In this document: positions 9,946 through 19,635 of the stretch, one piece after another
How the letters are laid out: each line of letters opens with the position of its first letter
How positions within the stretch are numbered: position 1 is the stretch's first letter
Assembly: GCA_019695305.1 (NCBI GenBank)
Contig: JAIBAG010000009.1
Location: 27,508 to 91,507, forward strand
Length of the DNA stretch: 64,000 bases
Source of the DNA: a bacterium
GTDB taxonomy: Bacteria > UBA10199 > JAIBAG01
Reading direction: 5' to 3'
The notes under the pieces: generated by a model
What the model saw: the letters and a program-made list of their open reading frames with translations, nothing else
The model's database searches: none
Told to the model about the DNA's origin: nothing
Program-made: the position numbers and the translations under genes

Positions 9946-10926
9946 ATGAATATTTTTCTATTTTCTGTTATTGCTGCTTTTATTCCTGTGTCTGTTTATG
10001 TTCTTTTTTTACGCTGGCTCGATCGTTACGAACCCGAGCCACTTCTCCACACGGGGCTTGCTTTTTTAGGCGGAGCCACCCTTTCGGTTGGGTTTTCTTT
10101 TGTTATCAATACCGCTATTTCTGCTATTGGTTACTCTGTAATGACCGAATCGGGCAGTGAATTTTTTTCGGCCGCTGTTGTAGCCCCCTTTGTTGAAGAA
10201 ATTAACAAAGGTTTAGTTGTGTTACTGTTTTTTATTTTAAGTGACGAGTTTGATACTGTTACCGATGGTATTTTTTACGGTGCCGTAGTGGGGCTTGGTT
10301 TTGCATTTTCCGAAAATATCTATTATTTCACCAATGTATATAAGTCGGGAGGGCAGTTTAACTGGTTTGACAATATTTATACCCGTAGTCTGTTATCGGC
10401 AGGGGTTCATGCTAGTGCTACAGGCCTTTTTGGTGCTGCAGTTGCTTACTCATACCGTCATAAATGGCTTGAAAAAATAGGCACCTTTTTGGTGGGGCTT
10501 ATGTTGGCCATGATGGTCCATTCTTTTTGGAACGCTCTTCTCACCGAAGCCTCTCTTTCTCAAGATCGCGTTTTACAATTAGTTCCGTTTATTGGCCTAC
10601 CCATCATCATGCTCACTATGTTTTTGATGTTTCAAATTTCGGTTTATAAAGAAAGTGCCATTATCGAACAGGAATTATTATTTGAATCTCAAAATGGAGT
10701 TATACCTCCTGAACACATCAGTTTTATTAAATCCTATTTTGCCCGATCCAAAGATCATTGGCTGGAAAAACATGTTCCTAAAGATAAATATATAGATCTT
10801 ACCACGAGCCTAGCATTTACTCGTAATCGTATTTTTTTATCACCTACTCATAAAAGACCGGCACTCGAAAAAACAGCCGAAGAACTTAGAGGCAAAATTA
10901 AAAGCTTGCTGGCAAAAAATCCATGA
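9946..10926 (+). CDS. prsW: PrsW family intramembrane metalloprotease
   Basis: This polytopic membrane protein (about 326 aa from this ATG) carries the PrsW/CAAX-protease-like signature: EEINKG (Glu-Glu-x-x-Lys), then GFAFSENIYYF (FxxxEN), and later His-containing helices (GVHASATG, MVHSFWNAL) that would complete the metal site. PrsW enzymes cut membrane anti-sigma factors or related substrates. The soluble C-terminal tail of about 90 residues is unusual in length. A TTG at 9928 would add six residues; the ATG at 9946 is preferred, although neither has a Shine-Dalgarno. The stop overlaps the next gene as ATGA. Confidence 0.82.
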   Translation: MNIFLFSVIAAFIPVSVYVLFLRWLDRYEPEPLLHTGLAFLGGATLSVGFSFVINTAISAIGYSVMTESGSEFFSAAVVAPFVEEINKGLVVLLFFILSDEFDTVTDGIFYGAVVGLGFAFSENIYYFTNVYKSGGQFNWFDNIYTRSLLSAGVHASATGLFGAAVAYSYRHKWLEKIGTFLVGLMLAMMVHSFWNALLTEASLSQDRVLQLVPFIGLPIIMLTMFLMFQISVYKESAIIEQELLFESQNGVIPPEHISFIKSYFARSKDHWLEKHVPKDKYIDLTTSLAFTRNRIFLSPTHKRPALEKTAEELRGKIKSLLAKNP

Positions 10927-12161
10927 TAAAAATTAACAATAATAAAGGGAATATTTTACGCACTGTTTTGGTAATTGTAGCTTACATTACCTTTTTTATT
11001 GGCGCTTTCATTTTTAAACACACCTACAAATCCAAAATGCTGCGCGATTTTCCAGCAACTCATACGGCCAAGCAGTTTTTGCTGGCCCATCCACAAGTTG
11101 CTGCTACTTTGGGCGATAACATTGTGTATGGTTCAAATCTTGGTGGCAGCTTTACGTATAACAACCAGGGTGGAGATGGCACTATTGCTTTTCCAGTAGC
11201 GGGTTCCAAGGCTAATGGTGTGATAAAGGTAACACTGGTTCAAGATGGAAATAATATGCCCTGGTTTGTAAGCAAAGCCGTGTTTAAAGGACCAGAAAAA
11301 AAGGAATACCCTCTAGATACTCCTGCCGACTGGCTTAAACAGGCATACGCAGCTTTAGATAATTTAAACGAAAAAGAAGCTGTTCTCATGTGTGAGCGCC
11401 TTAAAACAGCTGTACCTGATGATGAGAACGTTACTTATTGTGAATCGGAATTGGCTTTTAACCGATACGAAGACCATCGCTATATAGAGTTAAAGCGAAT
11501 TTTGGCCGAAAAATATCCGCAATATGCACGCTACGAATCTGAATTAGGAAATGCCTTTTACGAATTAGGGCAACCTCAAAGTGCTATTGTATACTACAAC
11601 AAGGCCTGGGACATAAAACCCGACATTCAAACGGCTGGATGGATTGCCGCGTTGCATTTAGATGACAATCAACTAGATCAGGCTAAAATTTGGCTCGATA
11701 AAGCCTATGCTCTTGGCAAGCCTACGGCCTATATCGATTACTTAGAAGGTCTGTATTTACTTAAAAAGAACGATCCTAAGCTCGCCATCAGCTATTTTAA
11801 TTATTCGCGTGAAGCCGATCCTATGTACGAATACCCTTACTTTGGACTGGCTACAGCCTATCAAACTTTAGGACAAGATACCGATGCGGTTTATTATTAC
11901 GAACAGGGAATTTCACGCAAACCTACCGGTGTTTTAAAATTTAGAAAAGCCCTGGTTAATTTGTTGATTAAAATGAAATACACCGACGATGCTATTTATC
12001 ATTTACTTAAAATTGCCGATTATCATCCAACCGATGTAGAAGGTTTGCAAAAATTGGCACAAATATATGATTCTCAGGGCCGTACCTCAAGCGGCGATTG
12101 GGCCCGGCAAAAAATTGCCGAGATTCAAGCTAAAGCCCAGCCTAACAACAACTCTCTTTAA
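10923..12161 (+). CDS. Membrane-anchored TPR-repeat protein
   Basis: This 412-aa protein has one N-terminal transmembrane helix (about residues 10-28), a domain of about 90 residues resembling a cytochrome-c oxidase assembly factor 1-type fold (VKVTLVQDGNNMPWFVSKAVFKG; weak similarity), and then at least five tetratricopeptide repeats. The TPRs are evident in ELGNAFYELGQPQSAIVYYNKA, shown here as ELGNAFYELGQPQSA. It starts by a 4-base ATGA overlap with prsW, so the two are translationally coupled. It may be a scaffold for the protease, but this is only inferred from position. Confidence 0.75.
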   Translation: MIKINNNKGNILRTVLVIVAYITFFIGAFIFKHTYKSKMLRDFPATHTAKQFLLAHPQVAATLGDNIVYGSNLGGSFTYNNQGGDGTIAFPVAGSKANGVIKVTLVQDGNNMPWFVSKAVFKGPEKKEYPLDTPADWLKQAYAALDNLNEKEAVLMCERLKTAVPDDENVTYCESELAFNRYEDHRYIELKRILAEKYPQYARYESELGNAFYELGQPQSAIVYYNKAWDIKPDIQTAGWIAALHLDDNQLDQAKIWLDKAYALGKPTAYIDYLEGLYLLKKNDPKLAISYFNYSREADPMYEYPYFGLATAYQTLGQDTDAVYYYEQGISRKPTGVLKFRKALVNLLIKMKYTDDAIYHLLKIADYHPTDVEGLQKLAQIYDSQGRTSSGDWARQKIAEIQAKAQPNNNSL

Positions 12162-12361
12162 TGTTTGAACTAGACACCCTTATTGCCGGTATTTTCTTTA
12201 GCATTATTGGCTTTTATGCTTGGCGTTACGGCCGGCAAAATAACAGTGCCCGCCATATGCTGTTGGGCGTAGGCTTAATGGCTTACGGTTATTTTATACC
12301 CAATATTTGGTTATGCCTTCTTCTGGGAGGGATCATGACGCTTTTCCTCTTTTGGCCGTAA
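12161..12361 (+). CDS. Small two-helix membrane protein
   Basis: The 66 residues form two hydrophobic helices separated by a basic loop (WRYGRQNNSARH). The start ATG overlaps the last base of the TPR gene's stop codon, which strongly suggests a real, co-translated third gene of the prsW operon. The function is unknown. Confidence 0.7.
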   Translation: MFELDTLIAGIFFSIIGFYAWRYGRQNNSARHMLLGVGLMAYGYFIPNIWLCLLLGGIMTLFLFWP

Positions 12362-12406
12362 ACTTCCACTCTGTACAGCTCTCTTAAAATATGGTTAGAA
12401 CAAATT

Positions 12407-13195
12407 ATGTCTTATTTTGAGGTCCCCGATATTTTTTATGAAGTAAAAGGCGATAAAGCCGCTACATTTTTGCATGGGCAACTTACGAACAGCATCAAAA
12501 CACTTAAAAATGGCGAGTGTAACTACAATCTCTTGTTAACCCTTAAAGGCAAAGTGTTGGCCGATTTGTATGTGTATAAAAAAGAGGATAAATTTTATTT
12601 TTCGTGCGCTCCCCAAGCCGAACCTATCATCATCACGCATCTAAAAAAAATGGCACCTCTCTCCCGTGTAGAACTTATTCCGTACCCTACTTGTGTTTTT
12701 CATGTGTTAGGGGCCAATAAAGCGGGGGTTTCTTTCAAAACAGATCGCCTGGGAATAGAGGGATATGATGTGTGGGATTTAGATAAACCGGAAGGTGAAA
12801 TAATACCACCGGAAACTCAAGAATGTATTCGGATAGAAAACAAGATTACTCGATGGGGCATCGACTTTAACGATGAAAACCTGCCACAGGAGGCGCTGTT
12901 AGACCGCGCTCTTCACTTTAATAAGGGTTGCTATCTGGGCCAAGAAATTATCGCCAGACTTCATTATAAGGGCCATGTAAACAAAATTATTGGTCTTTTA
13001 AAATCGGATACAGAAATGAAAAAAGGGGACGAAATTTATTATGAAAAAAAGGCCATTGGAAAAATTACATCGAGTGTTTATTCTAAAAATTACAAATCGT
13101 GGATGGCACTAGGTTACCTGCCTTACAAATTAAAAGATTCAAATTCAGCTTTTGAGGTAGGAAAAAGCCGCATCAAAACCACACTTGTTGTTTAA
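12407..13195 (+). CDS. ygfZ: YgfZ/GcvT-like folate-binding protein
   Basis: This 262-aa protein shows the YgfZ signature K-G-C-Y-x-G-Q-E in NKGCYLGQEIIARLHYKGHV, and an N-terminal GcvT-like fold with FLHGQLTNSIKTL. YgfZ (IBA57 family) supports repair or assembly of certain iron-sulfur enzymes using a folate. It is somewhat shorter than E. coli YgfZ. The start is 45 bases after the small membrane protein and has no convincing Shine-Dalgarno. The stop overlaps the convergent gene at 13192 by 4 bases. Confidence 0.9.
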   Translation: MSYFEVPDIFYEVKGDKAATFLHGQLTNSIKTLKNGECNYNLLLTLKGKVLADLYVYKKEDKFYFSCAPQAEPIIITHLKKMAPLSRVELIPYPTCVFHVLGANKAGVSFKTDRLGIEGYDVWDLDKPEGEIIPPETQECIRIENKITRWGIDFNDENLPQEALLDRALHFNKGCYLGQEIIARLHYKGHVNKIIGLLKSDTEMKKGDEIYYEKKAIGKITSSVYSKNYKSWMALGYLPYKLKDSNSAFEVGKSRIKTTLVV

Positions 13196-13500
13196 TCCAA
13201 ATCTTGTGGGTTGTTAGCCAATGCCGCTTCAATCATCTCAAGCTCTTCAGCAATATCCTCATCATCTTGACCGTAGCGCATGACATTATTTTGCTGGCAC
13301 ACCATAATTTCATGTTCATCTTTAGGCAGCGTAATGAACATGGGCTTTTTAAACGTGGCCAAGTTTTGAGGTGCATTTTGCGGCAAAAAATTACCGCCAC
13401 AGCTCAATACCTCTGACTGATGAGACGGCATGAAGGTTTGTTGTTGGGAGGAATTACCCAGGATAACCGAACCACACAAAGTGTCTTTCCATCTGCTCAT
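13192..13500 (-). CDS. Hypothetical acidic protein, 102 aa
   Basis: No family is recognised. The gene begins with a good Shine-Dalgarno (GAGGG, about 5 bases before ATG) and has an acidic C-terminus (QDDEDIAEELEMIEAALANN) predicted helical. The N-terminal half contains two Cys residues and many Gln/Ser. It is cytoplasmic by composition. It overlaps ygfZ by 4 bases at its 3' end. Confidence 0.6.
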   Translation of the reverse strand: MSRWKDTLCGSVILGNSSQQQTFMPSHQSEVLSCGGNFLPQNAPQNLATFKKPMFITLPKDEHEIMVCQQNNVMRYGQDDEDIAEELEMIEAALANNPQDLD

Positions 13501-13518
13501 AGTGCCCTCGTTTTTCCC

Positions 13519-13535
13519 AAACCCATCATGGGTTT
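13519..13535. repeat. Short palindrome upstream of the 102-aa gene
   Basis: AAACCCATCATGGGTTT is a perfect 7-bp inverted repeat with a 3-base centre, 18 bases upstream of the ATG at 13500. It could be an operator or a 5'-leader hairpin. The rest of 13501-13723 is AT-rich, and the end of the Pel operon lies here. No classical terminator was found. Confidence 0.4.
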
Positions 13536-13723
13536 AATAACTTAAATATAAAGCAAACCCCATGCCAGAAGCTCAAAAAAACAGCTCCTCGCCAAGCCTT
13601 GAAAATATTGGGTTTTATAACCATCAACCTATAAAATCTTAACGCATGGCCCCAAAAAGCGTCATGTTTTTAAGGGGTTAGTGTCAAAATAATGGCAAAC
13701 TTCCCTTTTTGATTCTCTTTTAA

Positions 13724-15130
13724 TTATTTGGATTTTTCTGATTCCAATTTGAAGGCGGGGATGGAGATGGGTTGCTGCATAAAAGTCCAGTAATCGAGTT
13801 CCGAAACACGTTTGTTAAGAATTAAAAAGCTCACTAAAAGAGTAATAAACCCGGCCAACGCATAACCAAAACCATATGACTCAAAACCAAAATAAAGTGT
13901 CATAAATGTACACACAGCGTTACTCACAAAAAATACTGCTGCCGTAAAACAGGCTTCCTTTTGAAAATCAAAATAGAAAATAATATTAATCACCATCAAA
14001 TAACCCATTTGTAAAAAAGCAGCTAAAATTCCAATGCGAAAAATACCCATTTGCAAAGGGTTTAAATTAAAAAAATCGGCTATAACATAAATAAAAAGAA
14101 CTACCATGCCGCTAATGATGCCTTGAAAAATAGCATACTTTTGAAAATGCCCCGACAAACTATCCACCATCTCTTGTCTTTTTTGTTCAATAGTATGAAG
14201 TGAAGCTCTTTTACGAACGTGCTCGTAGTACGACAAATACACCTTTAAAAAATTGGTTTCCATCTGCACCATAAAAAAGGCCATAGAAGGAATTACTGTT
14301 AAAAACGAAAGAAATATGGGGGTATCGTACAAGGTAAAAACACGTAAATGCGGAATAATTACATCTCCATTGGGCGAAAACCAAAATATAAATTTATCAA
14401 TCCATAATCCTGCATAATAGAAAATACCCGCACCCATTAAATAGGGATGCTTTTTAAAGTATTCAAAAAAACCAAAATCGTAAGCAGAAGTGTAACCAAA
14501 CTCTTTAAAAATACGCATTGTTAAAATAGTAAAAACTACACCTTCACCAACCGTAAACGCCTGAATGTAACCAATAAGACCCTTAGATGATCCCCATATA
14601 TAAGAAAGAGCAGCACTAATAATAGCCCCGGATAAAAAAGCCCACACCACCGCCAAGTAATTTTTTCCGGCCGACAAATACACCATGGCCATCCAAATAC
14701 CGCTCATAAATAAAAATAATACGTACAAAACCCATTTTGCCGTAAACGGTATTTGTAAAAAATATAAATAGGGTAAACTTACTACCGTTTGAACAGCAAA
14801 AAGAACGTGCAAAACAGCAATGTACGATGGTGAATAGGCCGACACTTCTTTTAAAAAATATTTATCGGCCAAATAGCGTGTCACTACATAAAAAAATGGG
14901 GCTGTGCCCAGCATAGAAAATGCAAACACGTATACAATAAGAGAGAAAAATAAATTGGACTCCTCTAAACTTAAATAATCTTGAATAAAAAATTTAATAC
15001 CAAAAAGAGTCCCCATCACCACCAAAAAAGGTCCCGACGAAATCATGGCCGAGTATGAATAAGCCCGTGCAATATCGGTATAAGAACCGCCTGCCAGCAT
15101 TTTTTGTAATTTAAATGCAATTCCAGCCAT
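13724..15130 (-). CDS. pelG: PelG, exopolysaccharide flippase-like membrane protein
   Basis: This 468-aa protein has about twelve transmembrane helices and begins with the typical PelG N-terminus (MAGIAFKLQKML, then YSYSAMISSGPFLVVM). PelG belongs to the MOP/polysaccharide transporter superfamily and is thought to move Pel polymer across the inner membrane together with PelD, PelE and PelF. It is the last gene of the leftward Pel-type operon, 58 bases after pelF. The length is close to that of P. aeruginosa PelG. Confidence 0.92.
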   Translation of the reverse strand: MAGIAFKLQKMLAGGSYTDIARAYSYSAMISSGPFLVVMGTLFGIKFFIQDYLSLEESNLFFSLIVYVFAFSMLGTAPFFYVVTRYLADKYFLKEVSAYSPSYIAVLHVLFAVQTVVSLPYLYFLQIPFTAKWVLYVLFLFMSGIWMAMVYLSAGKNYLAVVWAFLSGAIISAALSYIWGSSKGLIGYIQAFTVGEGVVFTILTMRIFKEFGYTSAYDFGFFEYFKKHPYLMGAGIFYYAGLWIDKFIFWFSPNGDVIIPHLRVFTLYDTPIFLSFLTVIPSMAFFMVQMETNFLKVYLSYYEHVRKRASLHTIEQKRQEMVDSLSGHFQKYAIFQGIISGMVVLFIYVIADFFNLNPLQMGIFRIGILAAFLQMGYLMVINIIFYFDFQKEACFTAAVFFVSNAVCTFMTLYFGFESYGFGYALAGFITLLVSFLILNKRVSELDYWTFMQQPISIPAFKLESEKSK

Positions 15131-15188
15131 ATTAATTATAGGGGCCTACGCATCCCCTTCATCGCTCGCATTCGTTTTCTGCTTTATT

Positions 15189-16652
15189 TTAACGCAACTC
15201 AGTTTCGTAAACATTGAGATAGCGGCTTAATAAATCATCCTGATCGTAATAACGTGCCACCCTTTGTTTACCAGCCTCTCCCATTTTTTTATAAGTTTCT
15301 GGCTCCGCCAATAAATCGACCATGGCTTTAGCAGTTTGGGCTGGATTAGCCACTCCCGTCACTACACCACTAGGCCCTAAGGCTACGTCTTCAGGATATA
15401 CGCCATATAACATTTCGGCACAGGCCCCCACATTGGTAGAAACCACCGGAATACCCACTGCATTTGCTTCTAAAACAACATAGGGCTGTGCTTCAGATAC
15501 ACTGGTAAGTACAACTAAATCGAGTTTCCCCAAAATATCGGCCATATTCATTCGGCCCGTAAACTGTATTTTGTTATTAAGCCCTAAAATATCAACCAGA
15601 GACTTACATTCATTAACATAATCTTCTTCCTCCTCTAAAGGCCCTACAATAAAAAACTCCGCATCGGGCTTTGATGCCAGTACAATTTTAGCGGCTTCAA
15701 TAAAGGTTTTGATGTCTTTAATTCCTACCACACGCCCAATTAAACCAATACGGGGATGAGTGCTTGGTGTGGGCAAAATTTTCATATAATCGGTCATTCT
15801 AATACCGTTTGGAATCACCATTACTTTTTCGGGCGCAGCACCTTCAAAAATTTGTTTTAATCTATTCCCCTCGTACAGAGTAAAAATTTTATCAGAAGCA
15901 AAATAACTCATCCTGCTTAAAATTTTAAAAAGCGTAATCCACCATTCTTTAAAAAATGAAATACGCGACGTGGCACGGACCAAATCGGATTCTTCATCAT
16001 ATATCCAATTGGCCTGTGTAATTTCTAAAATACGCTCGTGCGTATATATCCCATGCTCTGTTAAATAATATTTACCACCGCTCATGCTTTTTGCCACAGC
16101 TCCCAATAACCCGGCATACCCTGTAGAAACAGCATGATAAATTTTAGATTGCGGAACTTCGGTAGTTAAAATTTGTAATAGAGGAAGATGTGTACCACGC
16201 CATGTCCAAAAAAAATCGATGAAGGACACATCAATTTTAAGTTCATAATAAAGTTTATGAAGCAAATCCCATACTCCCTTGGATTTAAAAAAAGAAGGGA
16301 TGGTAAAACATTTATTTTGTCCCTGAAAAAGCCTCAAAAAATCATCCCAAATGTCAAAATTGTTTTTTAATATCCCTCGGTAGAACAATTCAATAGTGTC
16401 AAAGTCGTGCTTTTGAGGTTTACGTATTTTTTCATCTTCCAAACGATAATCGTGTAAATCAACTTCTTTGATGTAAATAATATTATCGGGCAAATGATAT
16501 TTAAATGTGCGGGTAGGATCTGCATGAGGAGAAATATAAACAATACCAAAACGAATATCACGCATGTGGCTTACAAGTTGATGAACCCATGTTGAAACAC
16601 CACCCGCCACATACGGATAAGTACCTTCCAATAAAAGGCAAACATCAATCAT
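15189..16652 (-). CDS. pelF: PelF, GT4 glycosyltransferase of Pel biosynthesis
   Basis: The start chosen gives 487 aa beginning MIDVCLLLEGTYPYVAGGVS, the hallmark PelF N-terminus. It is supported by an ATGA overlap (16649-16652) with the upstream HEAT-repeat gene and a GAGG Shine-Dalgarno. GT4/GT-B features are GRVVGIKDIKTFIEAA in the C-terminal Rossmann domain and SVSEAQPYVVLEANAVG with the E-x7-E nucleotide-sugar motif. PelF polymerises UDP-sugar (UDP-GalNAc in Pseudomonas) at the inner membrane and is cytosolic, held by PelD/E/G. An upstream ATG at 16703 would overlap deeply and is not preferred. Confidence 0.93.
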   Translation of the reverse strand: MIDVCLLLEGTYPYVAGGVSTWVHQLVSHMRDIRFGIVYISPHADPTRTFKYHLPDNIIYIKEVDLHDYRLEDEKIRKPQKHDFDTIELFYRGILKNNFDIWDDFLRLFQGQNKCFTIPSFFKSKGVWDLLHKLYYELKIDVSFIDFFWTWRGTHLPLLQILTTEVPQSKIYHAVSTGYAGLLGAVAKSMSGGKYYLTEHGIYTHERILEITQANWIYDEESDLVRATSRISFFKEWWITLFKILSRMSYFASDKIFTLYEGNRLKQIFEGAAPEKVMVIPNGIRMTDYMKILPTPSTHPRIGLIGRVVGIKDIKTFIEAAKIVLASKPDAEFFIVGPLEEEEDYVNECKSLVDILGLNNKIQFTGRMNMADILGKLDLVVLTSVSEAQPYVVLEANAVGIPVVSTNVGACAEMLYGVYPEDVALGPSGVVTGVANPAQTAKAMVDLLAEPETYKKMGEAGKQRVARYYDQDDLLSRYLNVYETELR

Positions 16653-18598
16653 GCTACCTGCCTCTCTGTTCGGCTCATAAAAAAACGAATCGCTTTGGTA
16701 CAAATACTGTTAAAACTCACATAATGGGAATCACATAAAAATGAAATCAGCTCAGACAATGTTTCCGCTTTATAACCACAACCTAAACTTAAAATAAGTA
16801 TTTCAACATTTTTGGCATCTGATAATTCGGAGAGTTTACGAATAATATTTTGCGATAAATCGAAATATAATAAATCACCATCATAAATACGCCGCTGCAT
16901 TTGTTGCAGCGCTTCTGCCATCAACTGCCTGTTGTCCAAATGCTCTATAAAATCATTTAAAGCAAATAGATTCAATTTCAAACATACAGCGAGCCAATCA
17001 AAAAGTATTTTTGTAAAGCGGCCTTCTTGATCTAAACACATTAAGGTTTTAGAAAAATTAAAAAGAACAATAGGGGATAATTTTTGAATAACAAGAAGGC
17101 TTAAAAGGCGCTCTGCAAAAACTACATCGGTAACCGTCATTAAAGTTTCTGCTGCCTTGATTGGATCTTGGCTAACAATATCATGGATAATATCATCTAA
17201 AACCTGCTTAATAGCGGGGTCTTGCTCTTTTTCTTCCAAAATTGTGAGACTTAAAAAAAGTGAGGGATCGACTTTCAATTTTAAAAGCTGCAAAACTAAA
17301 TACCGAATATTGGCTACTGGATGGTTCATGAGCGGAATAAGAAAATCTTTTAAGTTCTCATCTGCTTCAAATCCCATTTTACAGGCGTGCTTTAAAAAAA
17401 CTTGGATTGTTGACTCGTATTTTATGGTTTTTTCCAAGTAAAATAAAAGTGGCATATTTTTATTGTTTCCCCATATTTTACATAAAACTCCACTAGCCAC
17501 ATACGCATTAACCTGACTTTTACTTAAACCATCTTCTAGTAATGGAATGTATCGCTTATCACCCTGGTACCCCATGCATTCCATTAAATGAATGGTTTCC
17601 TTATCGTCCTTTTTTCCCCTCCATTCTTGCATCAAATAATGAAAGCAATCATCATCCTTCTTTAATGAAGCATATAAAGTAAGCACTCGAAAACGAATAA
17701 CTGAATTTTTATCAGACATCATTTTTTTAAGATAACGAGATAACATGGACATGGGGAAACCCAATAATGTAGCTTCGGCTTTGAGAACCACATTTCTGTC
17801 GTTAGAGCGCGTTAAAATATCTACCAAATGTCGCACCACTTTAAAATTGGGATGTACCGCTAAACAAGAAATAGCCTCTTGACGAACATCAGCCGATAAA
17901 TCACCCATAGAAAGTTCAAAAAATAGGTTGCGAACCTTGTGTTTACGGTCTCTTTTAATAATCCACAAAATGGCTTTTCGAATACGTGGTGAAGGATCTT
18001 TAATTTGAAGCAAAATAAGTTTTAAAATCTGGCGCTTCATATAGTGGTATATAGAGCCCAGAGCTAATAAGGCATGAAAGCGCACATTTTCGTCGTTACT
18101 ATTTAAAAAATACGCTGCATCATTAAAAATACGCTTATCGGCTAACAACCTAATTCCCATCAAACAGGCCATAAATGTTTTTTCATCTTGTTCCCGCATA
18201 ATTCTTAAAATTGGAACAGTGCTTTCAGAAACTGCATGTGAGGTCAGTTTATCAATGGCATACAGCCTTGCCTTGGGATGTGGTGCCTTTAATATATTAA
18301 GAAGTCTTTTAATTTTTTCGGGATAGCGGTTTTTATCGTAAGCCAAAATGGCTCGTTCTACTACCGACTCGTTTAAATCATTAAGAAGTGTTACCAAATA
18401 GCGGGATGAGCGTTCATCTTCTAAACGGGACAAAAAGCGACAAAATAAAATTTTTAAAATAGGATCAGTTGCAATGAGTATGCGTGTTATTTCCTGAAAC
18501 GCCTCTGGCGTTTGAGCATAATACAAATCAAACCACGCCTTGTGTTGTACTGCCTCATCCTGACTTTCTAAATTAGACCGAATTAAATCGAGGTTCAT
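16649..18598 (-). CDS. HEAT-repeat protein embedded in the Pel operon
   Basis: This 649-residue, soluble, all-helical protein is made of repeated two-helix units of HEAT/PBS-lyase type, for example SPRIRKAILWIIKRD and NVRFHALLALGSIYHYM. No catalytic motif is visible. The start at 18598 is set by an ATGA overlap with pelE (18595-18598) and a G-rich Shine-Dalgarno. It sits between pelE and pelF and is translationally coupled to both, so it is likely a scaffold for the synthase complex. It has no counterpart in the seven-gene P. aeruginosa pel operon. Confidence 0.82.
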   Translation of the reverse strand: MNLDLIRSNLESQDEAVQHKAWFDLYYAQTPEAFQEITRILIATDPILKILFCRFLSRLEDERSSRYLVTLLNDLNESVVERAILAYDKNRYPEKIKRLLNILKAPHPKARLYAIDKLTSHAVSESTVPILRIMREQDEKTFMACLMGIRLLADKRIFNDAAYFLNSNDENVRFHALLALGSIYHYMKRQILKLILLQIKDPSPRIRKAILWIIKRDRKHKVRNLFFELSMGDLSADVRQEAISCLAVHPNFKVVRHLVDILTRSNDRNVVLKAEATLLGFPMSMLSRYLKKMMSDKNSVIRFRVLTLYASLKKDDDCFHYLMQEWRGKKDDKETIHLMECMGYQGDKRYIPLLEDGLSKSQVNAYVASGVLCKIWGNNKNMPLLFYLEKTIKYESTIQVFLKHACKMGFEADENLKDFLIPLMNHPVANIRYLVLQLLKLKVDPSLFLSLTILEEKEQDPAIKQVLDDIIHDIVSQDPIKAAETLMTVTDVVFAERLLSLLVIQKLSPIVLFNFSKTLMCLDQEGRFTKILFDWLAVCLKLNLFALNDFIEHLDNRQLMAEALQQMQRRIYDGDLLYFDLSQNIIRKLSELSDAKNVEILILSLGCGYKAETLSELISFLCDSHYVSFNSICTKAIRFFMSRTERQVA

Positions 18599-19635
18599 AC
18601 TACCCCCCACCACTGCGCCAATGAAATATACTGTGATGGCAATGTACCGTTTGTGGTTCCTTGTCTTAACTCCTTGGTCAATTCTTGATACCTTTGTTGC
18701 TCAAATAAAATACGAATACGCCAATCCAGTTCGTTGGTAAAATCAATAAGCTGCATGTGACGTGCTTTTTCTAATACATCCAATGCTTTTATGTAGTTTT
18801 TTTGCTTAAAAAGTAACTCCAATAAAAAAAGAACAACTCGTGTATTCACGTGCTTACTATCAAAACAAAATAAAAGATGTTTTTTAGCTTCTTCGTAATA
18901 AATAGCAGCTGTTTCACTATTTACTAAACCCGATTCGGCATATTGCTGATAGACTTTAGCTAAAAAAATACGTGCCGAAACTTTGTATTCTCCCTCTTTC
19001 AACTGTTCATGGGCCGCTTCAATTTCTTCTTCAAATTTCTTTCTTATTTTTTCAAGCCCAGACGTAACATAAAACCGCGTATCAGCCGAAGCCGATGATC
19101 TCATCGACATTAAAAGATTTACCGACTCGGGACTTGCAAGTGCTACCAAACGATCAATGGCCCCTCTCTTCATTTCGTCATCGGATAGCATCATAATATC
19201 GGCAAGCGATAATACGTCGTTTGCCTCAATTAAGCGCTCTTCTAAAGGACGTATATCGTATAAACTACGTTTGGTAAGTTCTGGGGTTATTTCATCTTCG
19301 TAGTAATTGGGATTGTCTACATCGGGCTTAGCAAAGCGACAAAATAAAAAAATAGGTAAAGCCATTACCGCGCCAAAAACAGGAAAAAATAATCCAAAAA
19401 AAGAAAAAAGACGCGGCCAGTTCCGCATGTGATCAAACCAGCCAAAGCCTTTTGATTCGGAAAAAAGCAAAACAATAGACGATAGCAGATGAATGGCCAT
19501 AGCCGATTCGGGCCTAAATAAAATTTTTGAATTATTCCCCAAAAAAAACGACATGAAAAAAGGATATTCAAGGCTGAGTGCTATAACCCAGCACAAGATG
19601 AACCTCACAGTAATGTAGAGTCTTGTTTCAAGCAT
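18595..19635 (-). CDS. pelE: PelE-like membrane protein with TPR domain
   Basis: About three N-terminal transmembrane helices (within residues 1-110) are followed by an acidic cytosolic helical domain with TPR-like repeats (AKVYQQYAESGLVNSETAAI, LLELLFKQKNYIKALDVLE). This is the layout of PelE. Position directly after pelD supports the call. The start at 19635 gives 346 aa, an 8-base overlap with pelD, and an AGGA Shine-Dalgarno 9 bases upstream. PelE helps form the PelD/E/F/G inner-membrane complex. Sequence similarity in this family is low, so the name rests mostly on architecture and context. Confidence 0.78.
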   Translation of the reverse strand: MLETRLYITVRFILCWVIALSLEYPFFMSFFLGNNSKILFRPESAMAIHLLSSIVLLFSESKGFGWFDHMRNWPRLFSFFGLFFPVFGAVMALPIFLFCRFAKPDVDNPNYYEDEITPELTKRSLYDIRPLEERLIEANDVLSLADIMMLSDDEMKRGAIDRLVALASPESVNLLMSMRSSASADTRFYVTSGLEKIRKKFEEEIEAAHEQLKEGEYKVSARIFLAKVYQQYAESGLVNSETAAIYYEEAKKHLLFCFDSKHVNTRVVLFLLELLFKQKNYIKALDVLEKARHMQLIDFTNELDWRIRILFEQQRYQELTKELRQGTTNGTLPSQYISLAQWWGVV

